Assembly: GCA_033283265.1 (NCBI GenBank)
Contig: JAWMQN010000001.1
Location: forward strand, 62,001-126,000
Origin: Mangrovimicrobium sp033283265
Lineage (GTDB): Bacteria > Pseudomonadota > Gammaproteobacteria > Pseudomonadales > Halieaceae
Direction: 5' to 3'
Length of the DNA stretch: 64,000 nt
A program made the position numbers and the translations under genes. The stretch's first letter is position 1. The number at the start of each line of letters is the position of its first letter. Positions 9,978 through 19,401 of this stretch are shown here, one piece after another. Under the pieces are notes generated by a model, which saw nothing but the letters and a program-made list of their open reading frames with translations, was not told where the DNA came from and did no database searches.

Positions 9978-10895
9978 ATGCGCATAGGAATTTTTGGCGG
10001 TGTCATGCCGGGTGAACGCACCGACCTGCAGGGGCTGGTGAAATTCGCCCAGGATATGGAGTCACGCGGCTTCGACAGTTTCTGGGTGCCCAACATCTTC
10101 GGCCTGGACGCGGTCGGCGCCTGCTCGGTGGCCGGCTGGGAAACAGACCACATCGAACTCGGCACGGCGGTGGTGCCCAGCTACCCGCGACACCCGGCGG
10201 CCCTGGCCCAGCAGGCGCTGACCGCGCAGGCAGCCTGCGGCGGCCGTTTCACCCTCGGCGTGGGCCTCTCCCACAAGCTGGTCATAGAGGACATGTACGG
10301 CTATTCCTACGACCAGCCCGCGCGGCACATGCGCCAGTACCTCGAAGTGCTGGCGCCGCTGTTGCGCGGCGAGGCCGCGGATTTCGAGGGCGAGGACATC
10401 ACCGGCCGGCTGACCCTCGACATCCCCGACGCGGAGCCGGTGCCGCTGCTGCTGGCGGCGCTGGGGCCGGCCATGCTGCGCCTGGCCGGGCTCTACACCC
10501 ACGGCACCACCACCTGGATGACCGGGCCGCGGACCATCGCCGAGCACATCGTGCCGGAAATCACCGCCGCGGCCGCCGAGGCCGGGCACAGCGCGCCGCG
10601 CATCGTCTGCGGCATGCCGATCTGCCTGACCCGGGATGTCGACGCCGCGCGCGCGCATATCGGCGAGACCCTGGCCATCTACGGCATGCTGCCCTCCTAT
10701 CGCGCGATGCTCGATCGCGAGGGCGTCGAGGGGCCCGCCGAGCTGGCGCTGGTGGGGACCGCCGACACCCTGCGCGCGGATATCGACCAGCTGCGCCAGG
10801 CCGGGGTCACCGACTTCAACGCCGCGGTGATTCCCTTCGGCGACAACTTCGAGGCCACACTGGAACTGCTGCAGTCCGAGCTGGAAGTCGTCTAG
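9978..10895 (+). CDS. LLM-class flavin/F420-dependent oxidoreductase
   Basis: This 305-residue protein has the bacterial luciferase-like TIM barrel. The N-terminal MRIGIFGG, the ESRGFDSFWVPN segment and RFTLGVGLSHKLVIE with HMRQYLEVLAPLL match LLM oxidoreductases of the F420-dependent subgroup. Whether F420 or FMN is used cannot be decided; F420 synthesis genes are not seen in the window. It is the last gene of a run of six plus-strand genes with short gaps (35 bases here). Substrate unknown. Confidence 0.85.
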   Translation: MRIGIFGGVMPGERTDLQGLVKFAQDMESRGFDSFWVPNIFGLDAVGACSVAGWETDHIELGTAVVPSYPRHPAALAQQALTAQAACGGRFTLGVGLSHKLVIEDMYGYSYDQPARHMRQYLEVLAPLLRGEAADFEGEDITGRLTLDIPDAEPVPLLLAALGPAMLRLAGLYTHGTTTWMTGPRTIAEHIVPEITAAAAEAGHSAPRIVCGMPICLTRDVDAARAHIGETLAIYGMLPSYRAMLDREGVEGPAELALVGTADTLRADIDQLRQAGVTDFNAAVIPFGDNFEATLELLQSELEVV

Positions 10896-10898
10896 CCG

Positions 10899-10926
10899 CG
10901 GCGCTGGCCGTTTCACGCCAGCGTCG
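10899..10926. terminator. Convergent stem-loop between LLM oxidoreductase and MFS genes
   Basis: CGGCGCTGGC and GCCAGCGTCG form a 10-bp stem (one G-T pair) around an 8-base loop, right after the stop at 10895 and before the convergent stop at 10956. There is no T tract, so it may only be a stability or Rho-linked hairpin. Confidence 0.4.
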
Positions 10927-10955
10927 GATGGCGGCATCGATCAGCCGCTGAACGC

Positions 10956-12224
10956 TCAGGCGGGGGCGGGGCTGGCCTCGGGCGTCTCGCCCCACACCGG
11001 GTAGGGCCCCAGGAGCAGGAGCAGTACCCCCGCAAACAGCGCGGCGGGGATGCCCGCCAATACCATCGGCGTATAACTGCCCGAGATGTCGTGCACCGCG
11101 CCGGCCAGCACCGGGCCGATGCCGGCGCCCACGGCGATCAGGCTCGACATGACGCCGAAGACCTTGCCGAAGTTCTTCATCCCGCCGTAGCGGCTGGTGA
11201 GGTAGGCGCAGATCTGCAGCTTGCAGCCCGAGGAATAGCCGATCACGAACATCGCCACGAGGATGGCAGTAGGCGAGCGGAAGGGCTCCAGCAGCAGGAC
11301 GAAGGCCAGCGCGGCGATACCCATGGTGATGCCGCCGATCCAGTTGGCGCGGAAGCGGTCGAGCAGGTAGCCGGTGAAAAGTTTGCCGGTGATGCCCGCG
11401 ACCCCGGCGAAGCTGGCGAGCCAGGCCGCGCGCTCCCGCGAGACGCCCGCCTCGGTGAGAATCGGCACCTGGTGGACGATGAAGCCGATGGTGAGAACCA
11501 TGATGATCAGGGTGGCGATGGCCACCTGCCACAGCGCCCGGCTGCGCACTGCCTGCGCCACGCTGAGGCCGGTGAGTTCACCGACCGGGGAGGGCTTGCC
11601 GGCCTTGGCGGCGGCGCGGCGCCGGTCGTGGGCGTCGTAGAGGAAGAGTACGCACAGGACCAGCGCCGGGGCAGCCCAGCCGACACCGAGCCAGAAAAAG
11701 GCCTGGCGCCAGCCGAGGCTGTCGATCAGCCAGTGGGTGATGGGCGGGGAGAGGATCTGCGCCACCGCGGTACCGCTCAGGGTCACCGCCAGTGCCATGC
11801 CGCGGCTGCTGGCAAACATGCTGCTGATGGCCGCCGTCCACATGGTCGACTTGATGCCGAGGGAGAGCACCGCGTAGGTCGTCCACAGGAACAGCCACTG
11901 GGTCATGGAGCCGTTGGCCAGGCCGAAGCCGGCAATCGCGCCGCCGGTGAGCACGAGGCCCGGGATGGCCAGCCGCCGCGAACCCCAGCGGTCTATCATC
12001 GCGCCGACAATCGGCGAGAGGGGAATCGCCAGCAGTGCCGCCACCGTGAGCCCGGCGGAAATCTGTGTCCGGTTCCAGCCGAACTCGTTGCTCAATGGCG
12101 TCATGAAGAGGCCGAGGGAGTAGGTCGCCACGGAGTGGAAGGAGAAGCCCACCGAGCAGGCGAGCACCAGGGGCCAGTAGGCTTTCCACTCTTCGCGGGC
12201 GGACAGCGCGGATGTCTCGGACAT
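10956..12224 (-). CDS. MFS transporter
   Basis: This 422-residue membrane protein has about 12 hydrophobic helices and the fold of the monocarboxylate/oxalate-formate branch of the major facilitator superfamily. Features include GAMIDRWGSRRL between helices 2 and 3, and KLFTGYLLDRFRANW in the second half as the matching loop. The ATG at 12224 precedes a short cytoplasmic leader; the open frame upstream is not conserved. Substrate unknown, probably an organic anion. It follows the M16 protease gene in the same direction but 278 bases and a strong hairpin separate them. Confidence 0.85.
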   Translation of the reverse strand: MSETSALSAREEWKAYWPLVLACSVGFSFHSVATYSLGLFMTPLSNEFGWNRTQISAGLTVAALLAIPLSPIVGAMIDRWGSRRLAIPGLVLTGGAIAGFGLANGSMTQWLFLWTTYAVLSLGIKSTMWTAAISSMFASSRGMALAVTLSGTAVAQILSPPITHWLIDSLGWRQAFFWLGVGWAAPALVLCVLFLYDAHDRRRAAAKAGKPSPVGELTGLSVAQAVRSRALWQVAIATLIIMVLTIGFIVHQVPILTEAGVSRERAAWLASFAGVAGITGKLFTGYLLDRFRANWIGGITMGIAALAFVLLLEPFRSPTAILVAMFVIGYSSGCKLQICAYLTSRYGGMKNFGKVFGVMSSLIAVGAGIGPVLAGAVHDISGSYTPMVLAGIPAALFAGVLLLLLGPYPVWGETPEASPAPA

Positions 12225-12466
12225 GCATATCCCTGTCGAGGTGTGCAGCCCCTGCGCCGGGAGCAGTGATGTTATTGGGATGGTGACTGAACGGGCAGGG
12301 ACCAGGAACACCGAGTACATCACGCAGCTATCAAGAGGGTCAATAACGGCGGTTTGCCCTGTCGGCAGACAGAGTTGCCGCAGGCGGAATTACGCCGGGC
12401 GGCCGCTGCAGCCCGTCGGGGGGATCACTCCCCGGAACCTGTTACTGCGGAGCAGCCAGGCGAATG

Positions 12467-12493
12467 GGCGGGGCGCAGTGCATTCGCCCCGCC
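12467..12493 (-). terminator. GC-rich hairpin downstream of the M16 protease gene
   Basis: GGCGGGGCG and CGCCCCGCC form a perfect 9-bp stem with a 9-base loop, ten bases beyond the stop codon of the minus-strand protease gene. No T tract follows. The rest of the gap 12225-12466 shows no gene or clear motif. Confidence 0.45.
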
Positions 12494-12502
12494 GGCGACG
12501 CG

Positions 12503-15451
12503 CTAGCGGGTCTGCAGTTCCTCGACCACCAGGCCCAGCGCTTCGCGCAGGGCCGCGGTTTCGTCCAGCCGTGCGCTGCTGGCAATCACCGCGGTGCTCG
12601 CCAGCTCCGGGCGCAGGTAGGTGTGTGCGACCCGGCGCAGGTCATCGAGGCTGACTTCCAGCACCCGGCGGCGGAATTCCTCCCGCTGGTCATGGGTGCG
12701 GCCGAACAGCCGGTTGTGGAAGTGCTGCTTGGCCTCGCCGGCGGGGGAGCCGGGTTTGTCGAGGCTGCCGATGACTCCGAGGATGCTTTCCTCGAGGGCC
12801 CGCGGGTCGTGCTGGCTGTCGATCAGCCAGCTTACCGCGGCGTCGAAGTCGGCCAGGGTTTCCGCCAGCCGCGGGTCGCGGTAGGAGTAGAAGCGGAAGG
12901 TGGCGACACCGGAATCCTGGGTCGCGCCGCCGCCGTAGGCGCCGCCCTGTTCGCGGATCGCCCGGTGCAGGTAGCCGTTGCGCAGGAAGCCGCCGAGCAC
13001 CGACAGCACCGCGGCGTCGGGGTGACTGACCGGCACCGTGGGATAGGCGCGGGCGCAGAAATTGACCTGGGTGTTGGCGACCCAGAATTCACCGCGGCGC
13101 TCGCGGATAGGCTCCAGGGCGAAGTGCTGGTCGCCTGCGCCGCTGTCGCCCTGCCAGTTTGCCGCGGCGAGGGTGGAGAACTCTTCCACCCGTTCGGGCT
13201 CGGCGACCGTCAGCAGCTGGCGCGGCATCGCCTGCACGGCGGCGTGCATCGCCGCGAGCCGCTCGGCGAAGGCCTGGAGGTTCGCCGCGTCTTTCAGGGA
13301 ATCGTCCAGCCGGCGCAGGGCGCGAATCCCGGCCAGGCCGGTCAGCTGGTGATTGAGCCGGGCGAGGGGGCTCATGCCGGCGCTCGCCGCGGCCATGGCG
13401 AGGCTGTGGCCGTGGCCGGTCACCGCCTGCTCGCGGCGCGCCCGCTGCTGGCTGACCAGCTCGCGCAGGCGGCCGGTCTCGTCGAAGCGCACAGTGCGCA
13501 GGGTGTCGGTCATCAGCGCGACCTGGGCCTCGGCGTTATTCGCCAGGGCCTTGGAGGAGAGGACGAAATTGGCGGTGACCGCCTGCTCGTTGTCGACCTG
13601 GCCGCGCATCGAGGTGAAGGCGCTGATCGAGCCCACCGTCGCCGACTGGCGGTGCTGGACGTCGAGGTAGCTGCCCTCGCCGACACCCAGTTCGGTGAGG
13701 AAATTGGTGTAGAGCGGCAGCAGCTGCTGCTGTTCGCTGTCCATTGCCGGCAGGGGCGCGACCATCTGCTGGTAGACCAGGCCGTTGGTGCCGCGGCTAT
13801 AGGTGGTGCGGCGCAGGCCGGCGCTCTCCTGTTCCACGAATTCCAGTTCCGGAATGGCGGGGGGCACGTCGGCGAGTTCCACCTTGGGCAGGATGTCCGG
13901 GTCGTCCACCTGTTGCTGGCGGGCGATCAGGTCCGCCGCCAGCTGCACGGTGGCCCTGCGCTGCTCCGCGTCCATTGATTCGCGAATCTCCTGCAGCCGT
14001 TCCTGTTCCCGGCGCACGCGCTCGGCGGAGAGCTGGCTGTCCGGCTCCACCACCAGGGTCACCCGGTGCGGATTGTCGATCAGCAGCTTGCGGGCGAGCC
14101 CGCGGATGTAGTCCGGGTCCTCGATGTGTTCGCGCAGGCGGGCGATGACCGGCTCCAGGTCGAGCACCGCGATCGGGTCGCTGTAGTGGGTGGCGGAGCC
14201 CAGCGCCTGCAGGATCAACTGCAGGCCGTAGGGGTAGCCGTCGCCGCTGATTTCCCGCTGGTGCAGTTCCAGCTGGTGCAGGACGGCGTGCAGGCGCTCG
14301 GGTTCGACGCCCTCGTCGGCGACCTGCTGGATGACCTCCAGCACCATGTTTTCCAGTGCCCCGGCGTGCTCGGCGTCGGTGCCCTCGACACCGCAGACGA
14401 AGACCAGCTCGCGCATGGAATCCTCCAGCCCGCACAGGGGGGAGGGCGACTGCGCCAGCGGGGTCGTTTCCAGGGCCCGCTGCAGCGGCGAGGCGCTGTT
14501 TTCCAGCAGTACGCTGGAGAGCAGCTGGGCCTCGAGCATCTGCTCGAGATCGGCGCTCTCGCCGAGCATCCAGCCCATGACGAAGTGGGTGCGCTGGGCC
14601 GTGTTGCCCTCCTCGTCGAAGGCGTAGTGCTCGCGCACGTGCAGCGGCTGTGGCAGGCGCCGCTCGGGCTTGACCTCGATGCGCTCGTCGAGGCGCTCGA
14701 AGCGCTTCAGCGCGCGGTTCTCGAAGGCCTGCTGGTGCTCCTCGGCGCTGATATCGCCGAAGGTCATGAAGATCGCGTTGCTCGGGTGGTAGTGGCTGCG
14801 GTAGAAGGCCCTGAGCTCTTCGTAGCTGAGGTCGGGAATGTGTTCCGGGTCGCCGCCGGAGTTGTAGTGGTAGGTGCTGCTGGGGAACAGGTGCTCGCAG
14901 AGCTTCTGCCACAGGTAACTCGGCACCGAGCTCATGGCGCCCTTCATCTCGTTGAATACCACGCCCTTGTAGACCAGTTCGCTGTCCGGGTTGTCCGCCT
15001 CGGCGAATTCCACCCGGTGGCCCTCCTGGGCGAAGTCCAGCGGGTCGAGGCGGGAGAAGAAGACCGCGTCGAGGTAGACGTCGAGCAGGTTGTTGAAGTC
15101 CTTGCGGTTCTGGCTGGCGAAGGGGTAGGCGGTCCAGTCGGAGCTGGTGAAGGCGTTCATGAAAGTGTTCAGGGAGCGCCGCAGCATCATGAAGAAGGGG
15201 TCGCGCACCGGGTAGCGCTCGGAGCCGCACAGGGCGGTGTGCTCGAGGATGTGGGCCACGCCGGTGGAGTCTTCGGGCACCGTGCGCAGGGCGACGAGGA
15301 AGACGTTCTCGGTACTGTCCGCCGCGAGGTGGTAGTGAACGGCGCCGGTGGCGCGGTGGCGGTACTCCTCCACCCGCAGCTTGAGGGAGGCGATCTCCTG
15401 TTGGCGGATGGCTTCGAAGGCGGGGTGAGCCGCCGGCAGTGCTTGGTTCAT
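12503..15451 (-). CDS. M16C insulinase-family metallopeptidase (presequence-protease-like)
   Basis: This 982-residue single-chain protease has the inverted zinc motif HILEH at residues 67-71 with the matching downstream Glu region, and follows with CGSERYPVRDPFFMMLRRSL, the hallmark of the presequence protease (PreP/Cym1) branch. Two homologous halves of about 480 residues form the closed chamber that degrades short unfolded peptides. No signal peptide is visible, so it is probably cytoplasmic. A later segment EQGGAYGGGATQDS supplies the Arg/Tyr peptide-binding region of the C-terminal half. It precedes, in the same direction, a hairpin and an MFS gene. Confidence 0.93.
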   Translation of the reverse strand: MNQALPAAHPAFEAIRQQEIASLKLRVEEYRHRATGAVHYHLAADSTENVFLVALRTVPEDSTGVAHILEHTALCGSERYPVRDPFFMMLRRSLNTFMNAFTSSDWTAYPFASQNRKDFNNLLDVYLDAVFFSRLDPLDFAQEGHRVEFAEADNPDSELVYKGVVFNEMKGAMSSVPSYLWQKLCEHLFPSSTYHYNSGGDPEHIPDLSYEELRAFYRSHYHPSNAIFMTFGDISAEEHQQAFENRALKRFERLDERIEVKPERRLPQPLHVREHYAFDEEGNTAQRTHFVMGWMLGESADLEQMLEAQLLSSVLLENSASPLQRALETTPLAQSPSPLCGLEDSMRELVFVCGVEGTDAEHAGALENMVLEVIQQVADEGVEPERLHAVLHQLELHQREISGDGYPYGLQLILQALGSATHYSDPIAVLDLEPVIARLREHIEDPDYIRGLARKLLIDNPHRVTLVVEPDSQLSAERVRREQERLQEIRESMDAEQRRATVQLAADLIARQQQVDDPDILPKVELADVPPAIPELEFVEQESAGLRRTTYSRGTNGLVYQQMVAPLPAMDSEQQQLLPLYTNFLTELGVGEGSYLDVQHRQSATVGSISAFTSMRGQVDNEQAVTANFVLSSKALANNAEAQVALMTDTLRTVRFDETGRLRELVSQQRARREQAVTGHGHSLAMAAASAGMSPLARLNHQLTGLAGIRALRRLDDSLKDAANLQAFAERLAAMHAAVQAMPRQLLTVAEPERVEEFSTLAAANWQGDSGAGDQHFALEPIRERRGEFWVANTQVNFCARAYPTVPVSHPDAAVLSVLGGFLRNGYLHRAIREQGGAYGGGATQDSGVATFRFYSYRDPRLAETLADFDAAVSWLIDSQHDPRALEESILGVIGSLDKPGSPAGEAKQHFHNRLFGRTHDQREEFRRRVLEVSLDDLRRVAHTYLRPELASTAVIASSARLDETAALREALGLVVEELQTR

Positions 15452-15487
15452 GCAGCCTCTTGGAAACGGGGTGGTTTGCCCGTCATT

Positions 15488-16273
15488 CTAACGTGGTTTG
15501 GGCTCCTCCTGTTGGGCGGCAACCGGGGAGAGTTCGATTTTGTACAGCCAGGGCCAGCGCTTGCCGGTCACCCAGATGCCGCCGTCCGCCGGGTCCCGGG
15601 CGATGCCGTTGAGCACGTCGGTGGCGGGCTGGCGCTCCATCGCCGGCAGCAGGCCCTGCAGGTCGATGCTGGCGCGCACCCTGCCGGTGGCCGGCTCGAT
15701 GATGACGATACGGTTACTCTCCCATATGTTGGCCCAGATTTCCCCGTCAATCCACTCCAGTTCGTTGATGCGCCGCAGCGGCTTGCCGTTTTCGGTGACC
15801 GCCACGGTGCGGGTGACCCGGCGGCTCTCGGGCGACAGGTAGTAGAGCTTGTCGCTGCCGTCGCTGTAGATCAGTTGCTCGCCGTCGTTGGTCAGGCCCC
15901 AGCCCTGGGTGGTGATGGGGAACCAGTTCAGCGCCTCCAGCTCGTCGCGGCTGAAGACCAGCACCATGCCCTCGCGCCAGGTCAGCTGGTAGGCGTGGTC
16001 GCCGAGCAGGGTGAGGCCCTCGCCGAACAGGCGCGGGTTGAGGTGGCGGTTGACCTCGACCGCGCCGGAGTCGAAATCGAAGCGCAGCAGGGCCGACTGG
16101 CCGTAGTTGCCGGTGCTGAGGTAGAGCTTGCCGTCGTGGATCTCCAGCCCCTGGGCGAAGTAGCTGCGGTCGAGCGGCTTTTTGTCTAGGACCCGGAAAG
16201 TGTAGTGCTCCAGCGCCAGGGCCTGCAGGCTGCACAGGGCGGCGATCAGGCCGGGCAAAAAACGCGCGAACAT
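15488..16273 (-). CDS. Glutaminyl-peptide cyclotransferase (secreted, beta-propeller type)
   Basis: This 261-residue protein carries a signal peptide (about 20 residues, ending near LALE) and the five-bladed propeller fold of plant/bacterial glutamine cyclotransferases, which convert N-terminal glutamine to pyroglutamate. Recognisable parts are SYFAQGLEIHDGKLYLSTG, FGEGLTLLGDHAYQLTW, INELEWIDGEIWANIW and the end with DVLNGIARDPADGGIWVTGK. The ATG at 16273 lies four bases after the mnmC stop codon, so the two genes are probably co-transcribed, though their functions differ. Confidence 0.92.
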   Translation of the reverse strand: MFARFLPGLIAALCSLQALALEHYTFRVLDKKPLDRSYFAQGLEIHDGKLYLSTGNYGQSALLRFDFDSGAVEVNRHLNPRLFGEGLTLLGDHAYQLTWREGMVLVFSRDELEALNWFPITTQGWGLTNDGEQLIYSDGSDKLYYLSPESRRVTRTVAVTENGKPLRRINELEWIDGEIWANIWESNRIVIIEPATGRVRASIDLQGLLPAMERQPATDVLNGIARDPADGGIWVTGKRWPWLYKIELSPVAAQQEEPKPR

Positions 16274-16277
16274 CGCC

Positions 16278-18287
16278 TCAAACCCGCTTGCGAACCAGGT
16301 CGCGCAGCACAAAGCGCGCCGGGGCCAGCGCGCGGACCAGTTCCCGGGACAGGGGCAGCGGCTCGTCGCAGAGCATGCTGGCGAGCAGTTCCGCACACAG
16401 CGGGGTAGAGGTCAGGCCCCGCGAGCCGTGGGCGGTATTGAGATAGAGTCCCGGCACGTAATCGCCTCGCTGTTCGATGATCAGTCGGGCATTCTTGCCC
16501 AGCGCGGCGTAGGCCTGCAAGAACTTCTCCCGCGCCGGCACCGGGCCGGCCATGGGCAGGTAGTCGGGGCTCGCGCAGCGCAGGCCGGCGCGCCCGGGCA
16601 GCTGTTCCGCCGCCTGGGCCTGCAGCTCCGGCGCCCACTCGGGCAGCGCCGCGGCGAGCTTGTCGAGGTTGCCGCGCTGGTCTTCGGGGCGCAGGGCGAG
16701 GTCCTCGTCGCCGGGGTAGAAGCTGGCGCCGATGGTGTGCGTGCCCCGGCGGGCCGGGGCGATGTAACCCTGGTGGCAGACGGCGGCGCCGAGTCGCTCG
16801 CTCGCCGGCCAGGCGGGCAGGTCCGTGGTCTGGCCGCGAATCGGCCGCAGCGGCAGCCATTCGAGCGGCGCCATGCGGTGGCTGTCGGTGCCGGCGCAGA
16901 CAATTGCCGCGTCCGCCCGCGCGAGGCACCGGCCGTCGGCAGCCAGGGCCTGCCAGCCTTCGCCACCGGGCTGCAGCTCCAGGCCGCCGCAGGCAGCTTG
17001 CAGGTCGATCAGCGGGTGCTCGGCCAACATCGCGCACAGCGCCGGCGGGTGGATCCAGCCGGAACCGGGGAACCAGAAACCGTCCAGGGCCGGCCGGCTG
17101 CCGAGCAGCTCGCCGGCGCTGTCGCGATCGCGGACCTCGGCCAGTTCCTCGAGACCCTGCAAGCACGCCGCGAGGCCCGCCAGTTCCGCCGCGTTCTCCT
17201 CCAGGTGGAACATGCCGCAAAGCGCTCCGTCGATACCCCGGCGCAGTTTGCCCGCGGCGAAATGCCCGGCGTAGTGCGTGCTGGCGTGACGGAAACTCTG
17301 CAGGGCGAAGTCGGTCAGCGCCGAGTGCCGGCGGGAGAGGCGGGTGTAGAGAATGCCCTGGCCGTTGCCCGAGGCGGCGCCGGCCAGCTCGCCCTGGTCC
17401 AGCAGGGAGACCGCAATGCCGCGCCGTGCCAGCGCCGCGGCAGTCGCGCAGCCGGCCAGCCCGGCGCCGAGAACGATCGCCGAGGCCGGCCGGCGGGGCG
17501 GCACGGCGGGAATATCCCAGGGGGTATCGCCAGTCGCCAGCGGCTCACCGGCCGCGGCGCGCTCCCCGGCCAGGGATTCGCGCTTGCGGCCGTAGCCCGG
17601 TACCTTGCGCACGGCGAAGCCGGCAGCGGCCAGGCCGCGGCGCACATGCCCGGCGGCGGTGAAGGTGGCAAAGGTCGCGCCGGGGCGGGACAGGGCGGCG
17701 ATGGCGGGGTAGATGGCCTGCCCCCACATGGCCTCGTTGCGCGCCGGGGCGAAGCCGTCGAGATACCAGGCGTCCACCTTCGGGCCGCCGCTGGCGAGGT
17801 CCGGCAGGGCGTCGGCGATATCCTCCCACCACAGGTCCAGCGTGACTGCGCCGTCCTCGAACAGCAGGCGGTGCTGCCCGGGCAGGCGGCCGGGCCAGCC
17901 CGCCCGCAACTGGGCAGCGAGGTCCCGCAGCTCACCCCAGCCGGCGAGGGCGCGCTCCAACTCCGCCGGGCCGAGGGGGAATTTCTCGATGGAGACATAG
18001 TGCAGCCGCGGGCGCGGCGCTGGCAGCGCACGCCAGGCCTGCCAGGTGAGCAGGAAGTTGAGCCCGGTGCCGAAGCCGGTTTCGCCGATGCAGAAATGGC
18101 TGCAGCTGCTGGCGCGCCAGCGCTCCGGCAGGCCGTTGCCGCGCAGGAAGACATGCCGGCTCTCGGCGATGCCGTCCTCGCGGGAGAAGTAGATGTCCTC
18201 GAAGCGGGTGGAGTAGGGCTCGCCACCCTCGGTCCAGTGGAGGTCTGCGGCGGGTGTCGGCTGCCAGGGCTGGTTGTTGCGCTTCAC
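16278..18287 (-). CDS. mnmC: Bifunctional tRNA mnm5s2U biosynthesis protein MnmC
   Basis: This 669-residue enzyme finishes the 5-methylaminomethyl group on the wobble uridine of certain tRNAs. The first domain (about residues 1-245) is the SAM-dependent MnmD methyltransferase with GETGFGTGLNFLL and DAWYLDGFAPARNEAMW; the second (about 265-669) is the FAD-dependent demodification oxidoreductase with VLGAGLAGCATAAALARRG. Length equals E. coli MnmC. I choose the GTG at 18287 (leader KRNNQPWQPT) because it gives an N-terminus like other MnmC proteins; another GTG at 18347 would add 20 residues of unlikely sequence. It is head-to-head with a plus-strand hypothetical gene. Confidence 0.95.
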   Translation of the reverse strand: MKRNNQPWQPTPAADLHWTEGGEPYSTRFEDIYFSREDGIAESRHVFLRGNGLPERWRASSCSHFCIGETGFGTGLNFLLTWQAWRALPAPRPRLHYVSIEKFPLGPAELERALAGWGELRDLAAQLRAGWPGRLPGQHRLLFEDGAVTLDLWWEDIADALPDLASGGPKVDAWYLDGFAPARNEAMWGQAIYPAIAALSRPGATFATFTAAGHVRRGLAAAGFAVRKVPGYGRKRESLAGERAAAGEPLATGDTPWDIPAVPPRRPASAIVLGAGLAGCATAAALARRGIAVSLLDQGELAGAASGNGQGILYTRLSRRHSALTDFALQSFRHASTHYAGHFAAGKLRRGIDGALCGMFHLEENAAELAGLAACLQGLEELAEVRDRDSAGELLGSRPALDGFWFPGSGWIHPPALCAMLAEHPLIDLQAACGGLELQPGGEGWQALAADGRCLARADAAIVCAGTDSHRMAPLEWLPLRPIRGQTTDLPAWPASERLGAAVCHQGYIAPARRGTHTIGASFYPGDEDLALRPEDQRGNLDKLAAALPEWAPELQAQAAEQLPGRAGLRCASPDYLPMAGPVPAREKFLQAYAALGKNARLIIEQRGDYVPGLYLNTAHGSRGLTSTPLCAELLASMLCDEPLPLSRELVRALAPARFVLRDLVRKRV

Positions 18288-18420
18288 GGGGCGGGGCGTT
18301 GGCTGGATTGGCCGCAGAGCATAACAGCCCCGCCGGATGCTAGCCACGCGGGCCCGCGCCCGATTGCCTCAACTGGCCCCGGCCAGTAGACTTGCCGGGC
18401 TGTAATTCCGAGAATCCATC

Positions 18421-18921
18421 ATGGCCAAAACCAGTTCCCACACCCTGTCCCGCGACCAGTTCCTGACCATTGCCGTCAACCTGCTGCACAAGGTCTTCGT
18501 CGAGTCGTCGCGCACCGACGCCAAGAACCTCTACCGCGCGCTGGTGGAGGGCAAGCGGGTCGCCCTGACCAACCTGAAGATGGAGGACGAGTCCACCGTC
18601 CGCTTCGATCTCTCCCTGGATCACAGCGAGTTCGCCGGCAGCCTCAACTACGGCGCCTTCCGCGCCAGCCTGCGCGCGCTGCTGGGCAATCTCGTCAACG
18701 CCCTGGAGGAGAAGAAGGATATCCAGACCTTCACGGCCAAAGAGCAGGGCAATCGCACCATCTTCGGCATCACCGGGGTCACGGTGGAAGAGGGCACCCC
18801 TGCGGTGCTGGTGCTCGGTAGTCGCGTCGACGAGGGCACGGCGGCGGTGTTGCTGCAGCTGCAGTACCTCGATCACACCCAGTTCCCGCAGTCGGCGCCC
18901 GCCGCCAGCCAGACGGCCTGA
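18421..18921 (+). CDS. Conserved-looking hypothetical protein
   Basis: This 166-residue soluble protein is not one I recognise. It has a helical N-terminal half (SRDQFLTIAVNLLHKVFVES, then EGKRVALTNLKMEDESTVRF) and a second half with NLVNALEEKKDIQTFTAKEQ and a short beta-rich tail. No signal peptide, membrane helix or cysteine is present. It is a single-gene unit, divergent from mnmC and convergent with the MaoC gene, with only three bases between stop codons on that side. Codon use is like that of its neighbours. No function is proposed. Confidence 0.8.
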   Translation: MAKTSSHTLSRDQFLTIAVNLLHKVFVESSRTDAKNLYRALVEGKRVALTNLKMEDESTVRFDLSLDHSEFAGSLNYGAFRASLRALLGNLVNALEEKKDIQTFTAKEQGNRTIFGITGVTVEEGTPAVLVLGSRVDEGTAAVLLQLQYLDHTQFPQSAPAASQTA

Positions 18922-18924
18922 CCC

Positions 18925-19401
18925 TCAGGCCTCCACTGAGGCCCGCGGCTCCTGCGGCCGCGGCATGCACTGCTTCTCGTCGGGCGCCATCACCAGCGCG
19001 GTGCCGGTCACTACTGTCTTGCCGTCCTGGTTGACGGCCTTGCAGTCCAGGGTGACCGACTTGCGCCGGTCGTTCTTCTCGCTCACTTCCAGTTCCACCG
19101 TGATCTCGTCGCCGATTTTCACCGGCAGGCGAAAGCGCAGGGACTGCTCCATGAAAATCGTGCCGGGCCCCGGCAGTTCCATCGCCAGTGCCGCCGAGAT
19201 GAAGGAGCCGGTGAGCATGCCGTGGGCGATGCGCTCGCCGAAGCGGGTCGTGGCGGCGAAGGCCGGGTCGAGGTGCAGGGGATTGACGTCACCGGACACC
19301 GCCGCGAACAGCTGGATGTCCTTCTCGCTCACGGCGCGGGTATAGCTGGCGCGCTGGCCGATGCTGATTTCGTCGTAGGTGTAGTTGCTCAGTTCAGCCA
19401 T
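18925..19401 (-). CDS. MaoC-like (R)-specific enoyl-CoA hydratase
   Basis: This 158-residue hot-dog-fold protein contains the hydratase-2 motif: FAAVSGDVNPLHLDPAFAAT holds the catalytic Asp and His, followed by RIAHGMLTGSFIS. Such enzymes (PhaJ-like) hydrate trans-2-enoyl-CoA to the R-3-hydroxy form, linking beta-oxidation to polyhydroxyalkanoate or lipid synthesis. The ATG immediately follows the stop codon of the upstream carrier gene (19402-19404), so translation may be coupled. The C-terminus from about residue 140 is a short charged tail. Confidence 0.9.
   Translation of the reverse strand: MAELSNYTYDEISIGQRASYTRAVSEKDIQLFAAVSGDVNPLHLDPAFAATTRFGERIAHGMLTGSFISAALAMELPGPGTIFMEQSLRFRLPVKIGDEITVELEVSEKNDRRKSVTLDCKAVNQDGKTVVTGTALVMAPDEKQCMPRPQEPRASVEA

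Noticed and set aside
12464..13978. A 504-codon plus-strand frame inside the M16 protease gene
   Set aside because: It is antisense to an intact protease with clear motifs and has the low-complexity Gly/Ala/Arg composition of a GC-rich shadow frame.
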